This document shows, in pieces, positions 11,720 through 25,300 of a DNA stretch of 64,000 bases. The position numbers and the translations under genes were made by a program. The notes beneath the pieces were generated by a model. It searched no databases. It saw nothing but the letters and a program-made list of their open reading frames with translations, and had not been told where the DNA came from. Source of the DNA: Psococerastis gibbosa (lineage: Eukaryota > Arthropoda > Insecta > Psocodea > Psocidae); contig OZ020489.1 in the NCBI GenBank assembly GCA_963971405.1, forward strand, positions 1-64,000, in the 5' to 3' direction. The first letter of the stretch is position 1; each line of letters opens with the position of its first letter.

Positions 11720-13845
11720 ATTTACTTATTTTTTTTTTTTTAAAGGTTTTAAAAAGATATAGGTGTCTTAATTTTGCTTATTTTGGCTTATTGTATTTTA
11801 CTTGACATTGAGCAATTGCTCCTGCGTGTTCATCGGTTTAAATGTTGCTAAAAAAAATTCATTCGACAAGAATAAGAAAAATAGCTATTTACTTATTTTA
11901 TTTTATTTAAAGGTTTTAAAAAGATAAAGGTGTCTTAATTTTGCTTATTTAGGCTCACTGTATTGTACTTAACATTGGCCACTTGCTCCTGCGTGTTCAT
12001 CGGTGTAAATGTAGCTACAAAAAATTCATTCGACAAGAATACGAAAAATAGCTATATACTTATTTTATTTTTTTTAAAGGTCATGATATGACAGGGGTGT
12101 CTTAAATTGGCTTATTTTGGCTCATTGTATTGTAATTAACATTGAGCAATTGCTCCTGCGTGTTCATCGGTTTAAATGTTGCTAAAAAAAATTCATTCGA
12201 CAAGAATTAAAAAAATAGCTATTTACTTATTTTATTTTTTTAAGGGTCTTGATATGATAAGGGTGTCTTAATTTTGCTTATTTTGGCTCATTGTATTGTA
12301 CTTAACATTAAGCAATTGCTCCTGCGTGTTCATCGGTGTAAATGTAGCTAAAAAAAATTCATTCGACAAGAATAAGAAAAATAGCTATTTACTTATTTTA
12401 TTTTTTTTAAAGGTCTTGAAAAGATATAGGTGTCTTAGTTTTGCTTATTTAGGCTCATTGTATTGTACTTGACATTAAGCAATTGCTCCTGCGTGTTCAT
12501 CGGTTTAAATGTTGCTAAAAAAAATTCATTCGACAAGAATAAAAAAATAGCTATTTACTTATTTTATTTTTTTTAAAGGTCTTGATATGATAAGGGTGTC
12601 TTAATTTTGCTTATTTTGGCTCATTGTATTGTACTTAACATTGAGCAATTGCTTCTGCGTGTTCATCGGTGTAAATGTAGCTAAAAAAAATTCATTCGAC
12701 AAGAATAAGGAAAATAGCTATTTACTTATTATATTTTTTTTAAAGGTCTTGAAAAGATAAAGGTGTCTTAGTTTTGCTTATTTAGGCTCACTGTATTGTA
12801 CTTAACATTGGCCACTTGCTCGTGCGTGTTCATCGGTGTAAATGTAGCTACAAAAAATTCAATCGACAAGAATACGAAAAATAGCTATTTACTTATTTTA
12901 TTTTTTTTAAAGGTTTTAAAAAGATATAGGTGTCTTAATTTTCCTTATTTTGGCTTATTGTATTGTACTTGACATTGAGCAATTGCTCCTGCGTGTTCAT
13001 CGGTTTAAATGTTGCTAAAAAAAATTCATTCGACAAGAATAAGAAAAATAGCTATTTCATTATTTTATTTTTTTTAAAGGTCTTAAAAAGATAAAGGTGT
13101 CTTAATTTTGCTTATTTAGGCTCACTGTATTGTACTTAACATTGGCCACTTGCCCCTGCGTGTTCATCGGTGTAAATGTAGCTACAAAAAATTCATTCGA
13201 CAAGAATACGAAAAATAGCTATATATTTATTTTATTTTTTTTAAAGGTCTTGATATGACAGGGGTGTCTTAAATTGGCTTATTTTGGCTCATTGTATTGT
13301 AATTAACATTGAGCAATTGCTCCTGCGTGTTCATCGGTTTAAATGTTGCTAAAAAAAATTCATTCGACAAGAATAAAAAAAATAGCTATTTACTTATTTT
13401 ATTTTTTTAAGGGTCTTGATATGATAAGGGTGTCTTAATTTTGCTTATTTTGGCTCATTGTATTATACTTAACATTAAGCAATTGCTCCTGCGTGTTCAT
13501 CGGTGTAAATGTAGCTAAAAAAAATTCATTCGACAAGAATAAGAAAAATAGCTATTTACTTATTTTATTTTTTTTAAAGGTCTTGAAAAGATATAGGTGT
13601 CTTAGTTTTGCTTATTTAGGCTCACTGTATTGTACATAACATTGGCCACTTGCTCGTGCGTGTTCATCGGTGTAAATGTAGCTACAAAAAATTCAATTGA
13701 CAAGAATACGAAAAATAGCTATTTACTTATTTTATTTTTTTTAAAGGCTTTAAAAAGATATAGGTGTCTTAATTTTGCTTATTTTGGCTTATTGTATTGT
13801 ACTTGACATTGAGCAATTGCTCCTGCGTGTTCATCGGTTTAAATG
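11720..13845 (+). repeat. Higher-order block, copied at about 20230-22356
   Basis: Private markers recur at +8511 bp (about 51 monomers): aagaattaa (12202 and 20713), attcaattga (13691 and 22202) and a cacttgcccctgcg unit. A partial copy, about 11720-12780, also recurs at +5501 bp near 17220-18280 (marker gtatttta at 11793 and 17294). The right limit is where gtagctac replaces gttgctaa. Confidence 0.8.
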
Positions 13846-16670
13846 TAGCTACAAAAAATTCATTCGACAAGAATACGAAAAATAGCTATTTATTTATTTT
13901 ATTTTTTTTAAAGGTCTTGATATGACACGGGTGTCTTAATTTGGCTTGTTTTGGCTCAATGTATTGTAATTAACATTGAGCAATTGTTCCTGCGTGTTCA
14001 TCGGTGTAAATGTAGCTAAAAAAAATTCATTCGACAAGAATAAGAAAAATAGCTATTTAATTATTTTATTTTTTTAAAGGTTTTAAAAAGACATAGGTGT
14101 CTTAATTTTGCTTATTTTGGCTCATTGTATTGTACTTGACATTAAGCAATTGCTCCTGCGTGTTCATCGGTTTAAATGTTGCTAAAAAAAATTCATTCGA
14201 CAAGAATAAAAAAAATAGCTATTTACTTATTTTATTTTTTTTAAAGGTCTTGATATGACAAGGGTGTCTTAATTTGGCTTATTTTGGCTCATTGTATTGT
14301 AATTAACATTGAGCAATTGCTCCTGCGTGTTCATCGGTGTAAATGTAGCTACAAAAAATTCATTCGACAAGAATACGAAAAATAGCTATTTATTTATTTT
14401 ATTTTTTTTAAAGGTCTTGATATGACACGGGTGTCTTAATTTGGCTTGTTTTGGCTCAATGTATTGTAATTAACATTGAGCAATTGTTCCTGCGTGTTCA
14501 TCGGTGTAAATGTAGCTAAAAAAAATTCATTCGACAAGAATAAGAAAAATAGCTATTTACTTATTTTATTTTTTTTAAAGGTTTTAAAAAGATACAGGTG
14601 CCTTAATTTTGCTTTTTTTGGCTCAATGTATTGCACTTAACATTGAGCAATTGTTCCTGCGTGTTCATCGGTGTAAATGTACCTAAAAAAAATTCATTCG
14701 ACAAGAATAAGAAAAATAGCTATTTACTTATTTTATTTTTTTTAAAGGTCTTAAAAAGATATAGGTGTCTTAATGTTGCTTATTTAGGCTCACTGTATTG
14801 TAATTAACATTGAGCAATTGCTCCTGCGTGTTCATCGGTGTAAATGTAGCTACAAAAAATTCATTCGACAAGAATACGAAAAATAGCTATTTATTTATTT
14901 TATTTTTTTTAAAGGTCTTGATATGACACGGGTGTCTTAATTTGGCTTGTTTTGGCTCAATGTATTGTAATTAACATTGAGCAATTGTTCCTGCGTGTTC
15001 ATCGGTGTAAATGTAGCTAAAAAAAATTCATTCGACAAGAATAAGAAAAATAGCTATTTACTTATTATATTTTTTTAAAGGTTTTAAAAAGATATAGGTG
15101 TCTTAATTTTGCTTATTTTGGCTCATTGTATTGTACTTGACATTAAGCAATTGCTCCTGCGTGTTCATCGGTTTAAATGTTGCTAAAAAAAATTCATTCG
15201 ACAAGAATAAAAAAATAGCTATTTACTTATTTTATTTTTTTTAAAGGTCTTGATATGATAAGGGTGTCTTAATTTTGCTTATTTTGGCTCATTGTATTGT
15301 ACTTAACATTGAGCAATTGCTTCTGCGTGTTCATCGGTGTAAATGTAGCTAAAAAAAATTCATTCGACAAGAATAAGAAAAATAGCTATTTACTTATTTT
15401 ATTTTTTTTAAAGGTTTTAAAAAGATACAGGTGCCTTAATTTTGCTTTTTTTGGCTCAATGTATTGCACTTAACATTGAGCAATTGTTCCTGCGTGTTCA
15501 TCGGTGTAAATGTACCTAAAAAAAATTCATTCGACAAGAATAAGAAAAATAGCTATTTACTTATTTTATTTTTTTTAAAGGTCTTAAAAAGATATAGGTG
15601 TCTTAATGTTGCTTATTTAGGCTCACTGTATTGTACTTAACATTGGCCACTTGCTCCTGCGTGTTCATCGGTGTAAATGTAGCTACAAAAAATTCATTCG
15701 ACAAGAATACGAAAAATAGCTATATACCTATTTTTTTTTTTTTAAGGGTCTTGATATGACACGGGTGTCTTAAATTGGCTTATTTTGGCTCACTGTATTG
15801 TAATTAACATTGAGCAATTGCTCCTGCGTGTTCATCGGTTTAAATGTTGCTAAAAAAAATTCATTCGACAAGAATAAAAAAAATAGCTATTTACTTATTT
15901 TAATTTTTTAAGGGTCTTGATATGATAAGGGTGTCTTAGTTTTGCTTATTTTGGCTCATTGTATTGTACTTAACATTGAGTAATTGCTCCTGCGTGTTCA
16001 TCGGTGTAAATGTAGCTAAAAAAAATTCATTCGACAAGAATAAGAAAAATAGCTATTTACTTATTTTATTTTTTTTAAAGGTCTTGAAAAGATATAGGTG
16101 TCTTAATTTTGCTTATTTAGGCTCACTGTATTGTACTTAACATTGGCCACTTGCTCCTGCGTGTTCATCGGTGTAAATGTAGCTACAAAAAATTCATTCG
16201 ACAAGAATACGAAAAATAGCTATATACTTATTTTATTTTTTTAAAGGTCTTGATATGACAGGGGTGTCTTAAATTGGCTTATTTGGCTCATTGTATTGTA
16301 ATTAACATGGAGCAATTGCTCGTGCGTGTTCATCGGTTTAAATGTTGCTAAAAAAAATTCATTCGACAAGAATAAAAAAAATAGCTATTTACTTATTTTA
16401 TTTTTTTAAGGGTCTTGATATGATAAGGGTGTCTTAATTTTGCTTATTTAGGCTCAATGTATTGTACTTAACATTAAGCAATTGCTTCTGCGTGTTCATC
16501 GGTGTAAATGTAGCTAAAAAAAATTCATTCGACAAGAATAAGAAAAATAGCTATTTACTTATTTTATTTTTTTTAAAGGTCTTGAAAAGATATAGGTGTC
16601 TTAGTTTTGCTTATTTAGGCTCACTGTATTGTACTTAACATTGGCCGCTTGCTCGTGCGTGTTCATCGGT
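13846..16670 (+). repeat. Satellite region with repeated S6-type dimers
   Basis: About 17 monomers. The gatatgacacggg S6 form occurs near 13920, 14420 and 14920, about 500 bp apart. A subtype with gctttttttggctcaa and ttgcactt appears near 14610 and 15440. One unit at about 16277 has lost bases (cttatttggctca in place of cttattttggctca). No other element is seen. Confidence 0.8.
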
Positions 16671-17278
16671 GTAAATGTAGCTACAAAAAATTCAATCGAC
16701 AAGAATACGAAAAATAGCTATTTACTTATTTTATTTTTTTTAAAGGTCTTGATATGACATGGGTGTCTTAATTTGGCTTGTTTTGGCTCAATGTATTGCA
16801 ATTAACATTGAGCAATTGTTCCTGCGTGTTCATCAGTGTAAATGTAGCTAAAAAAAAATTCATTCGACAAGAACAAGAAAAATAGCTATTTACTTATTTT
16901 ATTTTTTTAAAGGTTTTAAAAAGATATAGGTGTCTTAATTTTGCTTATTTTGGCTTATCGTATTGTACTTGACATTAAGCAATTGCTCCTGCGTGTTCAT
17001 CGGTTTAAATGTTGCTAAAAAAAATTCATTCGACAAGAATAAAAAAAATAGCTATTTACTTATTTTATTTTTTTTAAAGGTCTTGATATGATAAGGGTGT
17101 CTTAATTTTGCTTATTTTGGCTCATTGTATTGTACTAAACATTGAGCAATTGCTTCTTTGTGTTCATCAGTGTAAATGTAGCTAAAAAAAATTCATTCGA
17201 CAAGAATAAGAAAAATAGCTATTTACTTATTTTATTTTTTTTAAAGGTTTTAAAAAGATATAGGTGTCTTAATTTTGC
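15510..17278 (+). repeat. Higher-order block, copied at about 23360-25122
   Basis: Markers recur at +7844 bp (47 monomers): cattgagtaa at 15974 and 23818, ggccgcttg at 16644 and 24488, gcttatcg at 16953 and 24797, and cttcttt at 17153 and 24997. The match ends where the next monomer changes subtype (gcttattttggcttattg against gctttttttggctcag). Confidence 0.82.
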
Positions 17279-19329
17279 TTATTTTGGCTTATTGTATTTT
17301 ACTTGACATTGAGCAATTGCTCCTGCGTGTTCATCGGTTTAAATGTTGCTAAAAAAAATTCATTCGACAAGAATAAGAAAAATAGCTATTTACTTATTTT
17401 ATTTTATTTAAAGGTTTTAAAAAGATAAAGGTGTCTTAATTTTGCTTATTTAGGCTCACTGTATTGTACTTAACATTGGCCACTTGCTCCTGCGTGTTCA
17501 TCGGTGTAAATGTAGCTACAAAAAATTCATTCGACAAGAATACGAAAAATAGCTATATACTTATTTTATTTTTTTTAAAGGTCTTGGTATGACAGGGGTG
17601 TCTTAAATTGGCTTATTTTGGCTCATTGTATTGTAATTAACATTAAGCAATTGCTCCTGCGTGTTCATCGGTTTAAATGTTGCTAAAAAAAATTCATTCG
17701 ACAAGAATTAAAAAAATAGCTATTTACTTATTTTATTTTTTTAAGGGTCTTGATATGATAAGGGTGTCTTAATTTTGCTTATTTTGGCTCATTGTATTGT
17801 ACTTAACATTAAGCAATTGCTCCTGCGTGTTCATCGGTGTAAATGTAGCTAAAAAAAATTCATTCGACAAGAATAAGAAAAATAGCTATTTACTTATTTT
17901 ATTTTTTTTAAAGGTCTTGAAAAGATATAGGTGTCTTAGTTTTGCTTATTTAGGCTCACTGTATTGTACGTGACATTAAGCAATTGCTCCTGCGTGTTCA
18001 TCGGTTTAAATGTTGCTAAAAAAAATTCATTCGACAAGAATAAAAAAATAGCTATTTACTTATTTTATTTTTTTTAAAGGTCTTGATATGATAAGGGTGT
18101 CTTAATTTTGCTTATTTTGGCTCATTGTATTGTACTTAACATTGAGCAATTGCTTCTGCGTGTTCATCGGTTTAAATGTTGCTAAAAAAAATTCATTCGA
18201 CAAGAATAAGGAAAATAGCTATTTACTTATTATATTTTTTTTAAAGGTCTTGAAAAGATAAAGGTGTCTTAATTTTGCTTATTTAGGCTCACTGTATTGT
18301 ACTTAACATTGGCCACTTGCCCATGCGTGTTCATCGGTGTAAATGTAGCTACAAAAAATTCATTCGACAAGAATACGAAAAATAGCTATATACTTATTTT
18401 ATTTTTTTTAAAGGTCTTGATATGACAGGGGTGTCTTAAATTGGCTTATTTTGGCTCATTGTATTGTATTTAACATTGAGCAATTGCTCCTGCGTGTTCA
18501 TCGGTTTAAATGTTGCTAAAAAAAATTCATTCGACAAGAATAAAAAAATAGCTATTTACTTATTTTATTTTTTTTAAAGGTCTTGATATGATAAGGGTGT
18601 CTTAATTTTTCTTATTTTGGCTCATTGTATTGTACTTAACATTGAGCAATTGCTTCTGCGTGTTCATCGGTTTAAATGTTGCTAAAAAAAATTCATTCGA
18701 CAAGAATAAGGAAAATAGCTATTTACTTATTATATTTTTTTTAAAGGTCTTGAAAGGATAAAGGTGTCTTAGTTTTGCTTATTTAGGCTCACTGTATTGT
18801 ACTTAACATTGGCCACTTGCTCGTGCGTGTTCATCGGTGTAAATGTAGCTACAAAAAATTCAATCGACAAGAATACGAAAAATAGCTATTTACTTATTTT
18901 ATTTTTTTTAAAGGTTTTAAAAAGATATAGGTGTCTTAATTTTGCTTATTTTGGCTTATTGTATTGTACTTGACATTGAGCAATTGCTCCTGCGTGTTCA
19001 TCGGTTTAAATGTTGCTAAAAAAAATTCATTCGACAAGAATAAGAAAAAAAGCTATTTCATTATTTTATTTTTTTTAAAGGTCTTAAAAAGATAAAGGTG
19101 TCTTAATTTTGCTTATTTAGGCTCACTGTATTGTACTTAACATTGGCCACTTGCCCCTGCGTGTTCATCGGTGTAAATGTAGCTACAAAAAATTCATTCG
19201 ACAAGAATACGAAAAATAGCTATATACTTATTTTATTTTTTTTAAAGGTCTTGATATGACAGGGGTGTCTTAAATTGGCTTATTTTGGCTCATTGTATTG
19301 TAATTAACATTGAGCAATTGCTCCTGCGT

Positions 19330-19357
19330 GTTCATCGTAGTTCATCGTGTTCATGTA
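19330..19357 (+). other. Aberrant junction with 10-bp microduplication
   Basis: The normal tcatcggtgtaaatg is replaced by gttcatcgta (19330-19339), gttcatcgtg (19340-19349), then ttcatg. The left half of this monomer is S1 and the right half is S3-like (gtagctacaaaaaattcaat), so two different monomers are fused with a short slippage scar. The segment that follows, to about 19923, copies about 16672-17245 at +2678 bp. Confidence 0.88.
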
Positions 19358-22300
19358 GCTACAAAAAATTCAATCGACAAGAATACGAAAAATAGCTATT
19401 TACTTATTTTATTTTTTTTAAAGGTCTTGATATGACATGGGTGTCTTAATTTGGCTTGTTTTGGCTCAATGTATTGTAATTAACATTGAGCAATTGTTCC
19501 TGCGTGTTCATCAGTGTAAATGTAGCTAAAAAAAAATTCATTCGACAAGAACAAGAAAAATAGCTATTTACTTATTTTATTTTTTTAAAGGTTTTAAAAA
19601 GATATAGGTGTCTTAATTTTGCTTATTTTGGCTTATCGTATTGTACTTGACATTAAGCAATTGCTCCTGCGTGTTCATCGGTTTAAATGTTGCTAAAAAA
19701 AATTCATTCGACAAGAATAAAAAAAATAGCTATTTACTTATTTTATTTTTTTTAAAGGTCTTGATATGATAAGGGTGTCTTAATTTTGCTTATTTTGGCT
19801 CATTGTATTGTACTAAACATTGAGCAATTGCTTCTTTGTGTTCATCAGTGTAAATGTAGCTAAAAAAAATTCATTCGACAAGAATAAGAAAAATAGCTAT
19901 TTACTTATTTTATTTTTTTTAAAGGTCTTAAAAAGATAAAGGTGTCTTAATTTTGCTTATTTAGGCTCACTGTATTGTACTTAACATTGGCCACTTGCCC
20001 ATGCGTGTTCATCGGTGTAAATGTAGCTACAAAAAATTCATTCGACAAGAATACGAAAAATAGCTATATACTTATTTTATTTTTTTTAAAGGTCTTGATA
20101 TGACAGGGGTGTCTTAAATTGGCTTATTTTGGCTCATTGTATTGTATTTAACATTGAGCAATTGCTCCTGCGTGTTCATCGGTTTAAATGTTGCTAAAAA
20201 AAATTCATTCGACAAGAATACGAAAAATAGCTATTTACTTATTTTATTTTTTTTAAAGGTTTTAAAAAGATATAGGTGTCTTAATTTTGCTTATTTTGGC
20301 TTATTGCATTTTACTTGACATTGAGCAATTGCTCCTGCGTGTTCATCGGTTTAAATGTTGCTAAAAAAAATTCATTCGACAAGAATAAGAAAAATAGCTA
20401 TTTACTTATTTTATTTTATTTAAAGGTTTTAAAAAGATAAAGGTGTCTTAATTTTGCTTATTTAGGCTCACTGTATTGTACTTAACATTGGCCACTTGCT
20501 CCTGCGTGTTCATCGGTGTAAATGTAGCTACAAAAAATTCATTCGACAAGAATACGAAAAATAGCTATACTTATTTTATTTTTTTTAAAGGTCTTGATAT
20601 GACAGGGGTGTCTTAAATTGGCTTATTTTGGCTCATTGTATTGTAATTAACATTGAGCAATTGCTCCTGCGTGTTCATCGGTTTAAATGTTGCTAAAAAA
20701 AATTCATTCGACAAGAATTAAAAAAATAGCTATTTACTTATTTTATTTTTTTAAGGGTCTTGATATGATAAGGGTGTCTTAATTTTGCTTATTTTGGCTC
20801 ATTGTATTGTACTTAACATTAAGCAATTGCTCCTGCGTGTTCATCGGTGTAAATGTAGCTAAAAAAAATTCATTCGACAAGAATAAGAAAAATAGCTATT
20901 TACTTATTTTATTTTTTTTAAAGGTCCTGAAAAGATATAGGTGTCTTAGTTTTGCTTATTTAGGCTCATTGTATTGTACTTGACATTAAGCAATTGCTCC
21001 TGCGTGTTCATCGGTTTAAATGTTGCTAAAAAAAATTCATTCGACAAGAATAAAAAAATAGCTATTTACTTATTTTATTTTTTTTAAAGGTCTTGATATG
21101 ATAAGGGTGTCTTAATTTTGCTTATTTTGGCTCATTGTATTGTACTTAACATTGAGCAATTGCTTCTGCGTGTTCATCGGTGTAAATGTAGCTAAAAAAA
21201 ATTCATTCGACAAGAATAAGGAAAATAGCTATTTACTTATTATATTTTTTTTAAAGGTCTTGAAAAGATAAAGGTGTCTTAGTTTTGCTTATTTAGGCTC
21301 ACTGTATTGTACTTAACATTGGCCACTTGCTCGTGCGTGTTCATCGGTGTAAATGTAGCTACAAAAAATTCAATCGACAAGAATACGAAAAATAGCTATT
21401 TACTTATTTTATTTTTTTTAAAGGTTTTAAAAAGATATAGGTGTCTTAATTTTGCTTATTTTGGCTTATTGTATTGTACTTGACATTGAGCAATTGCTCC
21501 TGCGTGTTCATCGGTTTAAATGTTGCTAAAAAAAATTCATTCGACAAGAATAAGAAAAAAAGCTATTTCATTATTTTATTTTTTTTAAAGGTCTTAAAAA
21601 GATAAAGGTGTCTTAATTTTGCTTATTTAGGCTCACTGTATTGTACTTAACATTGGCCACTTGCCCCTGCGTGTTCATCGGTGTAAATGTAGCTACAAAA
21701 AATTCATTCGACAAGAATACGAAAAATAGCTATATACTTATTTTATTTTTTTTAAAGGTCTTGATATGACAGGGGTGTCTTAAATTGGCTTATTTTGGCT
21801 CATTGTATTGTAATTAACATTGAGCAATTGCTCCTGCGTGTTCATCGGTTTAAATGTTGCTAAAAAAAATTCATTCGACAAGAATAAAAAAAATAGCTAT
21901 TTACTTATTTTATTTTTTTAAGGGTCTTGATATGATAAGGGTGTCTTAATTTTGCTTATTTTGGCTCATTGTATTATACTTAACATTAAGCAATTGCTCC
22001 TGCGTGTTCATCGGTGTAAATGTAGCTAAAAAAAATTCATTCGACAAGAATAAGAAAAATAGCTATTTACTTATTTTATTTTTTTTAAAGGTCTTGAAAA
22101 GATATGGGTGTCTTAGTTTTGCTTATTTAGGCTCACTGTATTGTACTTAACATTGGCCACTTGCTCGTGCGTGTTCATCGGTGTAAATGTAGCTACAAAA
22201 AATTCAATTGACAAGAATACGAAAAATAGCTATTTACTTATTTTATTTTTTTTAAAGGCTTTAAAAAGATATAGGTGTCTTAATTTTGCTTATTTTGGCT

Positions 22301-25300
22301 TATTGTATTGTACTTGACATTGAGCAATTGCTCCTGCGTGTTCATCGGTTTAAATGTTGCTAAAAAAAATTCATTCGACAAGAATAAAAAAAATAGCTAT
22401 TTACTTATTTTATTTTTTTTAAAGGTCTTGATATGACAAGGGTGTCTTAATTTGGCTTATTTTGGCTCATTGTATTGTAATTAACATTGAGCAATTGCTC
22501 CTGCGTGTTCATCGGTGTAAATGTAGCTACAAAAAATTCATTCGACAAGAATACGAAAAATAGCTATTTATTTATTTTATTTTTTTTAAAGGTTTTAAAA
22601 AGATATAGGTGTCTTAATTTTGCTTATTTTGGCTCATTGTATTGTACTTAACATTGAGCAATTGTTCCTGCGTGTTCATCGGTGTAAATGTACCTAAAAA
22701 AAATTCATTCGACAAGAATAAGAAAAATAGCTATTTACTTATTTTATTTTTTTTAAAGGTCTTAAAAAGATATAGGTGTCTTAATGTTGCTTATTTAGGC
22801 TCACTGTATTGTAATTAACATTGAGCAATTGCTCCTGCGTGTTCATCGGTGTAAATGTAGCTACAAAAAATTCATTCGACAAGAATACGAAAAATAGCTA
22901 TTTATTTATTTTATTTTTTTTAAAGGTCTTGATATGACACGGGTGTCTTAATTTGGCTTGTTTTGGCTCAATGTATTGTAATTAACATTGAGCAATTGTT
23001 CCTGCGTGTTCATCGGTGTAAATGTAGCTAAAAAAAATTCATTCGACAAGAATAAGAAAAATAGCTATTTACTTATTTTATTTTTTTAAAGGTTTTAAAA
23101 AGATATAGGTGTCTTAATTTTGCTTATTTTGGCTCATTGTATTGTACTTGACATTAAGCAATTGCTCCTGCGTGTTCATCGGTTTAAATGTTGCTAAAAA
23201 AAATTCATTCGACAAGAATAAAAAAATAGCTATTTACTTATTTTATTTTTTTTAAAGGTCTTGATATGATAAGGGTGTCTTAATTTTGCTTATTTTGGCT
23301 CATTGTATTGTATTTAACATTGAGCAATTGCTTCTGCGTGTTCATCGGTGTAAATGTAGCTAAAAAAAATTCATTCGACAAGAATAAGAAAAATAGCTAT
23401 TTACTTATTTTATTTTTTTTAAAGGTCTTAAAAAGATATAGGTGTCTTAATGTTGCTTATTTAGGCTCACTGTATTGTACTTAACATTGGCCACTTGCTC
23501 CTGCGTGTTCATCGGTGTAAATGTAGCTACAAAAAATTCATTCGACAAGAATACGAAAAATAGCTATATACTTATTTTTTTTTTTTTAAGGGTCTTGATA
23601 TGACACGGGTGTCTTAAATTGGCTTATTTTGGCTCACTGTATTGTAATTAACATTGAGCAATTGCTCCTGCGTGTTCATCGGTTTAAATGTTGCTAAAAA
23701 AAATTCATTCGACAAGAATAAAAAAAATAGCTATTTACTTATTTTAATTTTTTAAGGGTCTTGATATGATAAGGGTGTCTTAATTTTGCTTATTTTGGCT
23801 CATTGTATTGTACTTAACATTGAGTAATTGCTCCTGCGTGTTCATCGGTGTAAATGTAGCTAAAAAAAATTCATTCGACAAGAATAAGAAAAATAGCTAT
23901 TTACTTATTTTATTTTTTTTAAAGGTCTTGAAAAGATATAGGTGTCTTAATTTTACTTATTTAGGCTCACTGTATTGTACTTAACATTGGCCACTTGCTC
24001 CTGCGTGTTCATCGGTGTAAATGTAGCTACAAAAAATTCATTCGACAAGAATACGAAAAATAACTATATACTTATTTTATTTTTTTAAAGGTCTTGATAT
24101 GACAGGGGTGTCTTAAATTGGCTTATTTAGGCTCATTGTATTGTAATTAACATGGAGCAATTGCTCGTGCGTGTTCTTCGGTTTAAATGTTGCTAAAAAA
24201 AATTCATTCGACAAGAATAAAAAAAATAGCTATTTACTTATTTTATTTTTTTAAGGGTCTTGATATGATAAGGGTGTCTTAATTTTGCTTATTTAGGCTC
24301 AATGTATTGTACTTAACATTAAGCAATTGCTTCTGCGTGTTCATCGGTGTAAATGTAGCTAAAAAAAATTCATTCGACAAGAATAAGAAAAATAGCTATT
24401 TACTTATTTTATTTTTTTTAAAGGTCTTGAAAAGATATAGGTGTCTTAGTTTTGCTTATTTAGGCTCACTGTATTGTACTTAACATTGGCCGCTTGCTCG
24501 TGCGTGTTCATCGGTGTAAATGTAGCTACAAAAAATTCAATCGACAAGAATACGAAAAATAGCTATTTACTTATTTTATTTTTTTTAAAGGTCTTGATAT
24601 GACATGGGTGTCTTAATTTGGCTTGTTTTGGCTCAATGTATTGTAATTAACATTGAGCAATTGTTCCTGCGTGTTCATCAGTGTAAATGTAGCTAAAAAA
24701 AATTCATTCGACAAGAACAAGAAAAATAGCTATTTACTTATTTTATTTTTTTAAAGGTTTTAAAAAGATATAGGTGTCTTAATTTTGCTTATTTTGGCTT
24801 ATCGTATTGTACTTGACATTAAGCAATTGCTCCTGCGTGTTCATCGGTTTAAATGTTGCTAAAAAAAATTCATTCGACAAGAATAAAAAAAATAGCTATT
24901 TACTTATTTTATTTTTTTTAAAGGTCTTGATATGATAAGGGTGTCTTAATTTTGCTTATTTTGGCTCATTGTATTGTACTAAACATTGAGCAATTGCTTC
25001 TTTGTGTTCATCAGTGTAAATGTAGCTAAAAAAAATTCATTCGACAAGAATAAGAAAAATAGCTATTTACTTATTTTATTTTTTTTAAAGGTTTTAAAAA
25101 GATATAGGTGTCTTAATTTTGCTTTTTTTGGCTCAGTGTATTGCACTTAACATTGAGCAATTGTTCCTGCGTGTTTATCGGTGTAAATGTACCTAAAAAA
25201 AATTCATTCGACAAGAATAAGAAAAATAGCTATTTACTTATTTTATTTTTTTTAAAGGTCTTTAAAAGATACAGGTGTCTTAATTTTGCTTATTTAGGCT

